Assembly: GCA_965230415.1 (NCBI GenBank)
Contig: CBDDKZ010000005.1
Location: forward strand, 5,518,001-5,582,000
Direction: 5' to 3'
Length of the DNA: 64,000 nucleotides
Source: CBDDKZ01 sp965230415
GTDB taxonomy: Bacteria; Bacteroidota; Bacteroidia; Cytophagales; JAAEPT01
The translations under genes and the position numbers were made by a program. Below, piece after piece: positions 49,868 to 59,417 of this stretch (positions are counted from its first letter, which is position 1; every line of letters starts with the position of its first letter). The notes under the pieces are model-generated. The model was not told the origin of the DNA and did no database searches. It was given only the letters and a program-made list of their open reading frames with translations.

Positions 49868-50992
49868 TTATTTTGCCTCAAATTTATGACTTTGGTTATT
49901 TGCAGGAATTTCAGGTTGATAATGACTAGCATCCCTATGAATTTTTAAAAACTCATCTTTTGTTATTTTTCCATCCATATAATCTTTATGATACTTCCTA
50001 TATTCCATACCATGTTTATGTCCCATATCCCATTGCCCCTTTCTGGGCTTGGATTTGTCCCAAACTATTTCTTCACCAGTATTAGGATCATACACCTTAC
50101 CATCAGCTTGTTTTGCATTTTCCCATACCTCATCCACTTGCCCTTTTGCATAATCCGGGCGACTTTTTGCATATGGTTTTGTCTCATTCTTTAACTGCTT
50201 AGTACTTGCTTCTATTATTTCATCTGCATTCTTCTTTGCTCCGTGTGATACTATTTTCTTAAGTCCATATTTAGTTATCCCCTTAATCAAATAATAACCA
50301 TCAACGATTTCATATACCGTTTCTTGCACAGTTAAAACATCTTCTGCAAACTCAGCACTTTTTGCGGTTACAACAGACCCTTTTAAAGGTTTAGACACTT
50401 TTCTTACGTCATCTGTATACTCCTCATGTATATTTTCATATCCTGATGCTATTAATAATCTACCGAGTACAATGTAATCATCTATTGGAGCACTACCGAA
50501 GCCAAAAAAGTATGATACATCACCAGCTAAAGGTTCATCTGCTTTATTTGCATCAAACGAACTCTGATTAGGTAAGTTAGTTCCTTTCATTAAAGGATGG
50601 AACTGAGTAGTTGCAACTCCTGCCGGATAATTATCATTATGAATAAAAAATGAATGTTCTTTATTATCTTCTATTACAGTCAGATCAACAACTAACACTT
50701 CGTGAATAGCTCCTTCACCATCCATTATTTCGTAAGTATGATAATGAAAATGAAATTCATCATTCCCACCAGGATCAAGGTTATTAACTGGGTTGTCACC
50801 ACCAAATTGATAAGATGTCAAGTGAGGTTTTTCTACATCGTCAACTGACAACCATCGACCTAACCTTGTATCTAAAATCCTCGCTCCAAAGTCATAATGT
50901 GATTGAGAACCTGTAAACTCCTCATCCTTCTCCATGCCATTAAACCCATACCTGTAGTTTTCCGAGCTAAAGTTCCTGTTCGGCATAATCAT
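49868..50992 (-). CDS. RHS toxin tip with GH-E (HNH/EndoVII-like) nuclease domain (silent cassette)
   Basis: A 374-residue frame. The RHS core comes first (MIMPNRNFSSENYRYGFNGMEKDEEF..YDFGARILDTRLGRWLSVDD), then a ~210-residue middle part and a C-terminal nuclease: SRPDYAKGQVDEVWENAKQADGKVYDPNTGEEIVWDKSKPRKGQWDMGHKHGMEYRKYH ... FLKIHRDASHYQPEIPANNQSHKFE. Catalytic-type GH (324-325), Glu330 and the closing NxSH are all present. Stops lie just upstream of EYYPFG, so expression needs fusion to an RHS core upstream. Toxicity by DNA cleavage is expected from the family. Confidence 0.88.
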   Translation of the reverse strand: MIMPNRNFSSENYRYGFNGMEKDEEFTGSQSHYDFGARILDTRLGRWLSVDDVEKPHLTSYQFGGDNPVNNLDPGGNDEFHFHYHTYEIMDGEGAIHEVLVVDLTVIEDNKEHSFFIHNDNYPAGVATTQFHPLMKGTNLPNQSSFDANKADEPLAGDVSYFFGFGSAPIDDYIVLGRLLIASGYENIHEEYTDDVRKVSKPLKGSVVTAKSAEFAEDVLTVQETVYEIVDGYYLIKGITKYGLKKIVSHGAKKNADEIIEASTKQLKNETKPYAKSRPDYAKGQVDEVWENAKQADGKVYDPNTGEEIVWDKSKPRKGQWDMGHKHGMEYRKYHKDYMDGKITKDEFLKIHRDASHYQPEIPANNQSHKFEAK

Positions 50993-51186
50993 GCCAAAAG
51001 GGTAGTACTCTTCGTCCCTTTTTCACTGCTTATTTTACTCCTAGCACTACTTCACTTTCAACTTTTTTCTGCTAAACCCTTCTACACAGTCAATACTTTT
51101 TTGTCAGACTCGTTTGCCTAATCATTTACAATATAATAGTTCATCTCATACAACGCTAGTTATTCATTGACATTGTGTGGAGTTAA

Positions 51187-51537
51187 CCCGGTTTAAGTTT
51201 AAAAGTCCGGACGCGCGGTGGGATCGTGCGCTTTTGAGCTTAAAACGGGGCTCCTGGGGGTTTAGGGGGCAGGAAGAGTCCCCAACTTAAATACTTTATG
51301 CTTTGCATGCCTTGCTTTATTTTTTGCCTGCGGCCTTGGGAGCAAAAAAGGAAGCCCCACAGGGTGGAAGGGGCTGTGTAAGCTCCCTTTTGCATAGGGC
51401 TGATGTGCGTCGGACTTTGTGCGGCCGGTGTGCGGCTATTTATACATAAAATGAATTATATAAACCCGGCCCTGCCGATTTCTTTCCATCTAATCCGGAC
51501 GGGGTTGTATAATGGAACGCGTTTTATGTTAAATAGC
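51187..51537 (+). ncRNA. Conserved structured non-coding region, module 4
   Basis: Nearly identical to the module 3 region, with GAGTCCCC in place of GAGCCCCC in the second hairpin (a pair-weakening change on one arm) and one extra T in CTCCCTTTTGCATAGGG. The long inverted repeat is fully kept. Confidence 0.5.
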
Positions 51538-51640
51538 TTGGGGGCTGGGAAGGACTTATCATTTCAGGCTCGGAAACGGATTTTTCCTCTTTACTCACTC
51601 TCCACTCTCACTCCTATATTTCCTGTGCCCTTTCCGATGG

Positions 51641-51919
51641 TTATTTATCTCCGTAATGAGAGGCGGCACTTAATACATGTACCGTAACAATTTCTTCCTC
51701 GATAGCATAAACGAGTCGATGTTTCTTATTGATTCTTCGTGACCAACATCCTTGTAAATCATGTTTTAACATTTCTGGTTGACCTGTACCGGTTTTAGGA
51801 TGTTCCATCAGCTCGTTAAGTAAGTTTTCTATCTTTTTAAGTACGGCTTTATCTCCGGTCTTTTTATGTTTTTCGATGTCTTCTAAAGCTGTTTTTGAAA
51901 ACGCTAAGGTATAACTCAT
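51641..51919 (-). CDS. yoeB: YoeB-family mRNA interferase toxin (module 4)
   Basis: A 92-residue protein identical to the toxin of module 3. Two identical toxin-antitoxin pairs 10.8 kb apart can cross-protect, so loss of one module would not be selected against strongly. Confidence 0.9.
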   Translation of the reverse strand: MSYTLAFSKTALEDIEKHKKTGDKAVLKKIENLLNELMEHPKTGTGQPEMLKHDLQGCWSRRINKKHRLVYAIEEEIVTVHVLSAASHYGDK

Positions 51920-52167
51920 AATCCCAACAGGTCACTTATTTCTTTTGAAGTAGACACTTGTTGAACTTCTCCTTGCTCAACTTCTAACATACTCTGTTTG
52001 ATTCGTTTGACCATTTCTGCGTTAAAATACATATCATCATCACTTATTGGTGTTAAAGCATAAGCTTTATCTTTTCCTCGCTGAACAATGATTTGTTCAC
52101 CATTATCCGCTCTTTCGAAGTACTCTTTCTGGTTTTGTCTAAATTCTCTACTACTGATCACTATCAT
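51916..52167 (-). CDS. yefM: YefM-type antitoxin (module 4)
   Basis: An 83-residue protein identical to the module 3 antitoxin, with the same start choice downstream of the operator palindrome (52,183-52,199) and the same 4-nt overlap with the toxin gene. Confidence 0.85.
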   Translation of the reverse strand: MIVISSREFRQNQKEYFERADNGEQIIVQRGKDKAYALTPISDDDMYFNAEMVKRIKQSMLEVEQGEVQQVSTSKEISDLLGL

Positions 52168-52182
52168 AACTACAATATTTTG

Positions 52183-52199
52183 TGTACCAATATGGTACA
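52183..52199. promoter_or_regulatory. YefM operator-like palindrome (module 4)
   Basis: TGTACC-AATAT-GGTACA, identical to the copy at 41,344. Confidence 0.65.
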
Positions 52200-52243
52200 A
52201 ATATACTATATACAACGTGCTTTTCATAAGATTAGTTCCTATT

Positions 52244-53155
52244 TCACTCCATCGGATGATACTTACTCACTTCCTCTTGTAAATCATCTAAGTCGTTAAT
52301 TAAGTAAGCTTCTGTACTGCTTACATACCTATGACCAGCCATGTATTGTACTTCCCGTAGGTTGTAGTTTTTTAACCAATAAGTAATCACGCTGGCTCTT
52401 AGTTGCCTAATGCTTGTTACTTTGGGGTTGATTCGTTTTAGTTGTTTAAGCAGACACTGAAGCACATTATACAACTTTTCACCTTTGCCAGTGCTAATCA
52501 TTAATTAATCGCTCTGCTTTTTAGATGCTTTGAGTAGCTCTTCTCTGGTCACTTGCTGGTATTCCATCAGGTCCAGGATTTGATCGGCTTGTAGTCTTAA
52601 GGTTCTTGCATTACTTTTTCTGCTGCCTGGTACCTGTATCTTTCCTTCTCGCAATTGGAGGTCTGTGGTTTGTAAATTCGTCAAGGTAGCTGTATCTAAG
52701 CCCTGATAAACGATGAGCCCTATGATGATTTTGTTACGTTTTCTGCTTAACTGTTGGTTTTTGAACCAGTGGTAGTGCTTGTTTGGGTGATCGTTTTCAT
52801 AGACTTCATAGTTTTGGTACAGTTGTTCTAATTCTCCCTTGCTCAAGATTTCATGTAATTCCTGACGTTCGACTCCCTGTACTTTGATTTGGTTTACAGG
52901 GTTTGTTGTGCGTTTCCCTGTTGCTTTTAGATACTCAAAGTAATGAGTGATTTTGGTTAAGTACAGCTCGATGGTTTTCTGTTTCACCTTGCCTTTTAGG
53001 CTTTGCACATAGCTCATTAAATCGTTGTAAGTGCATGTTTCAACACTTATTCCTTCGTTTTTCAGCCACTTTTCTAATTGATTTACACTGTACAGGTTTC
53101 CAGCTATCGTCTTTGTGGTGTGGCCTTTTTGTTGCAAGTAGCTTTTATAATTCAT
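52244..53155 (-). pseudogene. Second tyrosine recombinase with premature stop (module 4)
   Basis: Identical in frame to the module 3 gene, except that the Gln codon in KKQSDQLMIS is TAA (52,502-52,504; plus-strand G to A relative to module 3). The stop removes the last ~85 residues, including box II Arg, the His and the Tyr. Module 4 should depend on recombinase supplied by another copy. Confidence 0.85.
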
Positions 53156-54065
53156 TTCCGACTAAGTGGGTATATTGCTGCGTACTCTCCAGGCTGCTAT
53201 GCCCTAAGAACTTAGCGATATTTTCCAGACTCATACCATTTTGTAGTAAGTGGGTCGCCACACTATGTCTGAGCAGGTGTAAGTGTACTTTTTTATCAAT
53301 TTGGCTCTGTTTGGCCAATAACTCTACCCTTCTGGCAATGCTTCTGCTTTGCATCCTGTTTCCGTTTAGACTAATAAAAAAGGCTTGTTCTTTGTTGTTT
53401 TGTACTAATTGCGGTCTTGTATCATAAAGGTAATCTTGCAAATAGGTACTGCTTGTTTTGTTAAAGGGTACCAGCCGTGCTTTGTTGCCTTTGCCTTTTC
53501 TGACTTTGAGTACTTGCCGATCAAAGTTCAAGTCGGTAATATCCAATTGTGCTCCCTCACTCCTTCTTAAGCCACAGCTATAAAAAACCGTTAGTATCGC
53601 TTGGTCTCGGGTATTAATTAATGACAGCAGTTCGCTTTGATGTTGGGTTTTTGCTGTTTCAAACAAGATTTTGATTTCGGCTTGGGTGAGGTAGTTGATT
53701 TTGTTGGGTGAGGGGATTTCCCGTTTTAGCTCCAGCTCTTCGAGTGCCTGGCTTTTACTTTTCTGCAGGTACTCTCTAAACTTTAAAATGGCCTGCTGGT
53801 GTTTGTTCAGGTAACTATTGCTCAAAGCACCTCCCTTTCTTTGATGTTTGCGTTTTTTTAGGTGCTGGTAGTAATTGTTGATTTGATCACTGCTTAACCC
53901 TTTTAGTTCTTTCTGCCCTTGTTTTTCATACCAGTGCAGTAATTCATGAATGTGAATGGGTAAGCTGTTTACCGTGCTCATCGCATAACCTTGTATGTCC
54001 AGCCATTCTTTAAAACCAGCTTCTAAGTAGCGGTAGTGTGTGCTTTGGATACGTAGTTGTTTCAT
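53145..54065 (-). CDS. Tyrosine recombinase, first of pair (module 4)
   Basis: A 306-residue protein identical to the module 3 enzyme at protein level, with a silent difference in the Cys-Gly box (TATAGC for TACAGC). Catalytic residues intact. Overlaps the broken second recombinase gene by 11 nt. Confidence 0.88.
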   Translation of the reverse strand: MKQLRIQSTHYRYLEAGFKEWLDIQGYAMSTVNSLPIHIHELLHWYEKQGQKELKGLSSDQINNYYQHLKKRKHQRKGGALSNSYLNKHQQAILKFREYLQKSKSQALEELELKREIPSPNKINYLTQAEIKILFETAKTQHQSELLSLINTRDQAILTVFYSCGLRRSEGAQLDITDLNFDRQVLKVRKGKGNKARLVPFNKTSSTYLQDYLYDTRPQLVQNNKEQAFFISLNGNRMQSRSIARRVELLAKQSQIDKKVHLHLLRHSVATHLLQNGMSLENIAKFLGHSSLESTQQYTHLVGNEL

Positions 54066-54139
54066 TCCCGGTGTTCACCGGGACAGGCTCCTCGGTGATT
54101 TTTTAATGTTTTATAAAAAACAGGGGCCGCTTGCCCCCT

Positions 54140-54242
54140 TGTTATTCTTGTTATACTGTTATACTTAGCGTAAGTGATTGATTTTATGATCATTGATTCA
54201 GTACTCCAAAATGTTATACTTGTGTTATACTTATGTTATACT
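54140..54242. repeat. Iteron-like TGTTATACT repeats (module 4)
   Basis: Identical to the block in module 3, including the 11-bp spacing of the last three repeats. Confidence 0.65.
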
Positions 54243-56255
54243 ACCAGTCGAGCTGGCAGCAGGCTCCGATTTCAGGCTATCTAACAACTCATCCAACACA
54301 TTCAAGCCGCTTTTTAACTTACTATAGTCTTCCCAATCAGCGATTTCATATTCATATCCCTTCTTCTTATTCCCTCCGCTGCGTTTGATATAATCGTATT
54401 GCTCTAAGGTACCCAGGTAACGGTTTGCTTTCATAGGATACAGACGAAAGTAATTCCGTACCTCTTTGCTGTAAAAGCTCGTTTTCTTTGCTTGCTTTAG
54501 CCAGCTTTTAAGTTCCTCAAAGAAGCTTCTTATGCTTTTGGGTAATTCATCGCTTTTGGTGAGTAAGACTTCTTTCATTAACTGATTAGCGGTTTCGATA
54601 TCTTCAAGCGTGGTTTCTATAAATAGCTCTCCGTTTTCGTCTGCTTTTTCTTGTCTTTGGTACTGGTGGTACCAGGTTACTGTCTCGATAAATTGTAAGT
54701 AATGTTCATTGGTTCTTAGTGGTTTAAAGCACTTGTGAGGGATTTTTAAGTGTTCAGCATAAGGGTTGACCACTTTTACGGCCTCTAAGACTTGCTGGAT
54801 ATGCAGTAAGGTTTGTGCGGCGTCCAGTTCGTTTTCGGTATTGATTTTATTGGCACTCAGTTTTCTTTGATAATCCATAATCGCCTCTTGCTGCTCGTAG
54901 CTGTTGTCCAGGTGCAACAGTAAACAGCGGTTCGCATTGTCTTCGTAGATCTTTTCTTTGGTGGTCGTGCCACTCAAACAAATTGGGCCAAACACTTCCA
55001 GTTTCCTTGTTTTATTGCTGGTGCTGGTCGGACTGTCTTTCATTGGAACAATCTTACTAATCCACTGTTTGGTTTGTAGTTCTCTTAAAGGGTAGAGTAA
55101 ATATTGCACCCCATCCATATCTTCTATGAGCACCACTTTGTGGCATAGATCATACGGTTCCAGGTAATAAAACGCGTTTTCTGTGCTGGCTGTAAAAGTG
55201 AACTTTTCTTGCTCGGGAACAAATCGGGCTACTTTTTCCTGTAGGTAGGTTTTACCTGTGCCACTCGCACCCAAACAGATTACATGCAGTGGTTTAGGCC
55301 GTTTTCTGCTGCTGTAGACTAACCACAGGATTTGCCTGTTGGTGGTTTCTCCAATAATGCCGCTTTCGCCCAGCAGTTCATTGGTACGATTCATCAAGTC
55401 TTGTTCTTTTAAAAAAGCGATGGCTTGTTGCTTTTCTTCTGCTGTTAGTGCGGGTGTTTCCGGATTGGTGGTACTGTTTTGATTAAGTGCTTCTAAGCGG
55501 TAGTTTTCTAAATGGTCGGTGAGGTTTTGCAAGGCTTTCCTGATCACACTCGTGCCGACCTCTAAGCGTTCTGCTGTTTTACGGGTAAGTTTCTCCACCT
55601 GATCGTCGTTATACAGGTCTAAGCTGTGTCTTATGCTCCCTCCTTCCTTTTGTTCTCTGAGTTTGATTTTAAGTGTTACCCGTAAGCGGTCCAGGCCTTC
55701 TAATCGAACACCACCTAAAGCGGTAATTGCTAGTTGTTCGTCCTGGTATTCGAGTTGTTCGCTACTGATTATGGTAAATAGGCCAGTAGCAGGCAGGTGG
55801 ATCCCCTCCTTAACCTGCCTACCCCGGCCATCCGAACTGGTAAAACCATCGGAAAGGGCATCTTTAATATCGGAATAGCCTGTCCCGGACGGAGGCACGA
55901 CGATCCGGGAGGCATCTTGAGTATTTGTCCCGGACGCAGATCCGGGAATAGGAGTTAAAGGAATACTGTAACCAAGTATCATTTTCGCTTTTTCAATTGC
56001 CTCATGTTTGCTACAACCTTCTTTGTGTTGGATAAAGTCGATCACATCGCCGTTACCGGCTTTGCAGTCTTTGTGGAAGCACTGGTACCTATTCGTGTCC
56101 AGGTAGATTTGCATCGTTTTCTTTCTGCTCTTGCCCCGATGGACATCGGGGTCGTGGAAAGGGCAGGTTAACGCACCTTTGGCTGTGGGTTTTAGGCGGT
56201 AGTAGTTCAGTACTTCTATGATACTGAGCCGTTCTTTGATTTCCTTAATCTCCAT
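54231..56255 (-). CDS. CHC2 zinc-finger / P-loop ATPase, primase-helicase-like (module 4)
   Basis: A 674-residue protein identical to the module 3 version with the same three in-frame palindromes (55,881-55,910; 55,926-55,947; 56,134-56,151). Only the first ~40 bp of the gene differ silently, where the sequence changes to the module 1 type upstream; the start overlaps the SymE-like stop (TGATG). Confidence 0.75.
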   Translation of the reverse strand: MEIKEIKERLSIIEVLNYYRLKPTAKGALTCPFHDPDVHRGKSRKKTMQIYLDTNRYQCFHKDCKAGNGDVIDFIQHKEGCSKHEAIEKAKMILGYSIPLTPIPGSASGTNTQDASRIVVPPSGTGYSDIKDALSDGFTSSDGRGRQVKEGIHLPATGLFTIISSEQLEYQDEQLAITALGGVRLEGLDRLRVTLKIKLREQKEGGSIRHSLDLYNDDQVEKLTRKTAERLEVGTSVIRKALQNLTDHLENYRLEALNQNSTTNPETPALTAEEKQQAIAFLKEQDLMNRTNELLGESGIIGETTNRQILWLVYSSRKRPKPLHVICLGASGTGKTYLQEKVARFVPEQEKFTFTASTENAFYYLEPYDLCHKVVLIEDMDGVQYLLYPLRELQTKQWISKIVPMKDSPTSTSNKTRKLEVFGPICLSGTTTKEKIYEDNANRCLLLHLDNSYEQQEAIMDYQRKLSANKINTENELDAAQTLLHIQQVLEAVKVVNPYAEHLKIPHKCFKPLRTNEHYLQFIETVTWYHQYQRQEKADENGELFIETTLEDIETANQLMKEVLLTKSDELPKSIRSFFEELKSWLKQAKKTSFYSKEVRNYFRLYPMKANRYLGTLEQYDYIKRSGGNKKKGYEYEIADWEDYSKLKSGLNVLDELLDSLKSEPAASSTGSIT

Positions 56256-56500
56256 CAGGCCAGCTTTTTGAGTTGCGTTTTGATGCTTTGCAGTTCCTGG
56301 ACCTTTTCTTGTACTTGTTGTGCAGCCGCTTCCAGTGGTTCAATGATAAGTAAGCCTTCTCTAATTGTGATACTCACATGGTCGTTGATGGTAAAACCGA
56401 GTTTTGCCAGCCATTGGCCGGCTAAATGGATATGGGGTACTTTATTATCGCCTTGATAAAGCGCGTGGATCTTGAGGGTTTTGGTTTTGTGTTCGGACAT
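56255..56500 (-). CDS. SymE-like AbrB-fold small protein (module 4)
   Basis: An 81-residue protein of the module 1/2 type (VPHIHLAGQWLAKLGFTINDHVSITIREGLLIIEP, C-terminal helix), with several substitutions. The upstream sequence from ~56,500 is of the module 3 type, so the exchange spans only this gene. The start is the Met after the shared 5' segment. Confidence 0.65.
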   Translation of the reverse strand: MSEHKTKTLKIHALYQGDNKVPHIHLAGQWLAKLGFTINDHVSITIREGLLIIEPLEAAAQQVQEKVQELQSIKTQLKKLA

Positions 56501-56654
56501 GCTTGAAAGTTTTTTTGAAAAAATTTTTTGTGTATCATTAGACACAAACCTATACAATCATCCGCAACCAAACAACAACTATCGTATTTTTTTACATAAC
56601 AAAATACCTTATTTTTGTATTTAACTGTATTTTCATACACTTTAAGGTCTTTTT

Positions 56655-56993
56655 ATGAGCAAAATTGGAGACAGAATTGCCTACTTAAGAAAAGCTAAAG
56701 CTATTTCACAAACAGAACTAGCTAAGTTGATTAATGCTTCCAGAGAAGCTATTGGCAAATACGAACGTAACGAAGCTTTACCTTCGGTAGAGACTGCTAA
56801 AAAAATTGCTGATGTGTTTGAAGTGACGCTCGATTATTTGGTAGATGAAACGGCTACGGCTGCTTTTGATAAGCAAACAGTAAAAAGACTTAATCAGATT
56901 CAGGAACTTAATGACACCGACAGAAGCCATTTATTTGCTTTAATGGACGCTTTCCTGCGCGATGCTAAAGCCCGACAGACTTACGCTGCCTAA
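56655..56993 (+). CDS. XRE-family HTH regulator (module 4)
   Basis: A 112-residue protein identical to the module 3 regulator, followed by a terminator-like hairpin (AAAAAAGACCC..AGGCCCTCTTT). Confidence 0.88.
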   Translation: MSKIGDRIAYLRKAKAISQTELAKLINASREAIGKYERNEALPSVETAKKIADVFEVTLDYLVDETATAAFDKQTVKRLNQIQELNDTDRSHLFALMDAFLRDAKARQTYAA

Positions 56994-57060
56994 TTCCCCT
57001 CCCTCCTGTACCGATAAAACTAAAAAAGACCCACCAAAGGCCCTCTTTAATTATTTAACG

Positions 57061-57197
57061 CATTGCAAATGCTGCGATATGAGTTCGACATTGCAAATGA
57101 TCGAACAGTAGCATATCCGGAACAGTGGTTCTATCATGTACAGCACAAGATGCAATCTTGCGCCAGCACTAGTGGTTTTTTACTCGCGCGAACTGGG
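57061..57197. repeat. Complete module right end: tail repeat plus end palindrome
   Basis: CATTGCAAATGCTGCGATA.. with GTTCGA..TCGAAC, then after GTAGCATATCCGGAACAGTGG the end repeat CAAGATGCAATCTTG, GCGCCAGCACTAGTGG and CGCGCGAACTGGGA. The neighbouring immunity gene ends 22 bp further on. Confidence 0.6.
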
Positions 57198-57218
57198 AAT
57201 CATTTAAGACATTAATAA

Positions 57219-58151
57219 TTAATCAACTGAACTATATTTTCCATCTTTAAAAAAATGCGGGAAATTTTCACTGTCATACCAATTTATTCCTTCCAAAAAG
57301 TTATACATCACATATTCAGTAATATACCTTTTAGAAAAAAAGACACTATCAATGTCAGACACAAATATTCTTTTCTTCATTTTGTTATAAAAAACATCTA
57401 TACAAACTGAATGTAAGTGTGACAATTCAACATTACATTGACTTTCCATATTAACGAAACCTAGCAACACTAAATCTCTAAAGAAATCGTTGGTTTTATT
57501 CCTTAAAGGCCCTTTGACTTTATTTATCTTTTTATTACCTCTACTTTCGACTAGCAATTCTTTCGAATCCACCTTAAGGTAGTAGCTCGTATCTTTAAAG
57601 CTTGATTTTGAAAATATAACGCAAACACTATCAATTTCGATTCGCTCTTCAACATCGGGCACATCATCAATAAAAAAACCAAAAAATTCACTATACTTAT
57701 ATAAAGATAAACTTAAACTATCTTCACATTCGTTATAAATTTTTAACAAGTTTTTGCTAGAATCGTACATTACAATAGTAAATTCAGAGAAGTAATTATT
57801 TACTAAATTTTCTTTAACATAACCATTGCCGTCCCATGTTATGAACCCCTGAAAACCTGTTACTCCGGTTGGCTCCAAAAACCTAACAAACAGATCCAAA
57901 TTCTTATCTTGATTATAATCACATATATACCAATCTTTTGATTTTGACATCACACTTTCTACTTTACCGTAAATAGGAAGCTTCTGTATTCCATAAACGT
58001 TATCAGCATAAAAATTCTCTTTTATGAAGTCAAACACTTGTCGTTCTGTCTTCAAAAAACCAATCTTATTCTCAGTCGCAAAACCGTACCCCCATATACC
58101 TCTGATAAGAACAAAGTAGAATATTACTAAAAACTTAAATCTTTCTTTCAC
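57219..58151 (-). CDS. Secreted protein, candidate immunity protein for the HEAGH tip
   Basis: About 310 residues. The ATG at 58,205 would overlap the tip by 47 nt. A GTG at 58,151, 7 nt after the tip stop, gives MKERFKFLVIFYFVLIRGIWGYGFA, a proper signal peptide, and is preferred. The mature part contains DWYICDYNQDKNLDLFVRF and ITWDGNGYV, as in secreted beta-rich proteins; no family recognised. Export suggests that the toxin is met outside the cytoplasm. Confidence 0.6.
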   Translation of the reverse strand: MKERFKFLVIFYFVLIRGIWGYGFATENKIGFLKTERQVFDFIKENFYADNVYGIQKLPIYGKVESVMSKSKDWYICDYNQDKNLDLFVRFLEPTGVTGFQGFITWDGNGYVKENLVNNYFSEFTIVMYDSSKNLLKIYNECEDSLSLSLYKYSEFFGFFIDDVPDVEERIEIDSVCVIFSKSSFKDTSYYLKVDSKELLVESRGNKKINKVKGPLRNKTNDFFRDLVLLGFVNMESQCNVELSHLHSVCIDVFYNKMKKRIFVSDIDSVFFSKRYITEYVMYNFLEGINWYDSENFPHFFKDGKYSSVD

Positions 58152-58158
58152 AACTTTA

Positions 58159-59223
58159 TCATTTTTCCTTATATGTTGATTTTGTATCGGAAAAGCTACC
58201 TTCATTGAATTGAATTGGTTGATTTCCGTTATGATTAATACTATTTGGGTCTCCAGGTGAATTCTTAGACTTGGCCCCGCTTGTACCGATACCTCTCTGA
58301 CCTAATATATCTTTAATAAAATCAACTGGTGAGTTTAACGAGGATTTTAACTTCGGATTATTTTCATTCGAAGTCATAAAAGTATTATCGGTATTATGGT
58401 ACTTGAATGTAAACTCACTACTCCCTAACAACCAGTGGCCAGCTTCATGTACGTCGGTTTCACTTACATTCTCGGGATCTTTTGAATGAATAGGCCAAGA
58501 ACGAGATCGACGACCTTCCTCATCAATCTCCATAAACGGAGTTGAAGGATCTCTTCCTGAAGCTACTTTGGATATAGTGTTATTTTTTGTAATCCCATCT
58601 TGAAAAATTTCTATTTTCTTATTTTTATCGTCAAGTATAAACTCTCCATCTTCGTTCTTTATGAAATCTTTTTTCAGGTGCTCACGATCTACAACATCAA
58701 AAGAATTCCCTTCTTTATCCTTTAATGCCATTTGTACTCGTTGAGAAGGTTCATGTTTAACTTCCACATCAAATTTTACTTGATAAACCACTTCATTACC
58801 ATCATCCCCCGTCACCGTATACGTACTCGATAATGTCTCATAATATTCTGCGATCAGTAATGCTCTTCGATATGCATAATCTCTATTTCCACCAGATCTG
58901 ACATCATTAAAGTTACCAGCATAAATTGTGAAATTTATAATAATAGTTGGGTTTTTAGGATCATGATTTACAGTAACACCAAAATCACGACCATCTAAAT
59001 CAGCTAATATGACCGGAGAATTGGCAACGAATACATAAGCCGAAAGAGCTGAATATTCTCTCATTAAAGGATCCAAACTCAACCATCTCCCAATCCTTCC
59101 ATCATATATCCTGGCTCCAAAATCGTAATGTGATTGAGATCCGGTAAACTCGCCATCCTTCTCCATTCCATTAAACCCATATCGGTAACTTTCCGAGCTA
59201 AAGGTTCTATTCGGCATCACCAT
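58159..59223 (-). CDS. RHS toxin tip with HExxH zincin-like effector (silent cassette)
   Basis: A 354-residue frame: RHS core (MVMPNRTFSSESYRYGFNGMEKDGEF..YDFGARIYDGRIGRWLSLDPLMREYSALSAYVFVANSPVILADLDGRD), then an effector containing SETDVHEAGHWLLGSS (His259, Glu260, His263), the zincin zinc-site pattern. A metallopeptidase toxin is the natural reading; the third ligand is not certain. Upstream of EYYPFG the frame meets stops at once, so it has no native start. Confidence 0.75.
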   Translation of the reverse strand: MVMPNRTFSSESYRYGFNGMEKDGEFTGSQSHYDFGARIYDGRIGRWLSLDPLMREYSALSAYVFVANSPVILADLDGRDFGVTVNHDPKNPTIIINFTIYAGNFNDVRSGGNRDYAYRRALLIAEYYETLSSTYTVTGDDGNEVVYQVKFDVEVKHEPSQRVQMALKDKEGNSFDVVDREHLKKDFIKNEDGEFILDDKNKKIEIFQDGITKNNTISKVASGRDPSTPFMEIDEEGRRSRSWPIHSKDPENVSETDVHEAGHWLLGSSEFTFKYHNTDNTFMTSNENNPKLKSSLNSPVDFIKDILGQRGIGTSGAKSKNSPGDPNSINHNGNQPIQFNEGSFSDTKSTYKEK

Positions 59224-59417
59224 CCCAAAAGGGTAGTACTCTTCGTCCCTTTTTCACTGCTTATTTTACTCCTAGCACTACTTCACTTTCAACTTTTTTC
59301 TGCTAAACCCTTCTACACAGTCAATACTTTTTTGTCAGACTCGTTTGCCTAATCATTTACAATATAATAGTTCATCTCATACAACGCTAGTTATTCATTG
59401 ACATTGTGTGGAGTTAA

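Larger units (their letters stand above)
51187..57197 (-). mobile_element. Recombinase/primase module copy 4
   Basis: Same layout and cargo as module 3 at a constant offset of 10,839 bp up to the primase start. The second recombinase has a premature stop, and the SymE-like gene is of the module 1 type. Module tail and end repeat are contiguous here (57,061-57,197), which shows what the unbroken right end looks like. Confidence 0.75.
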
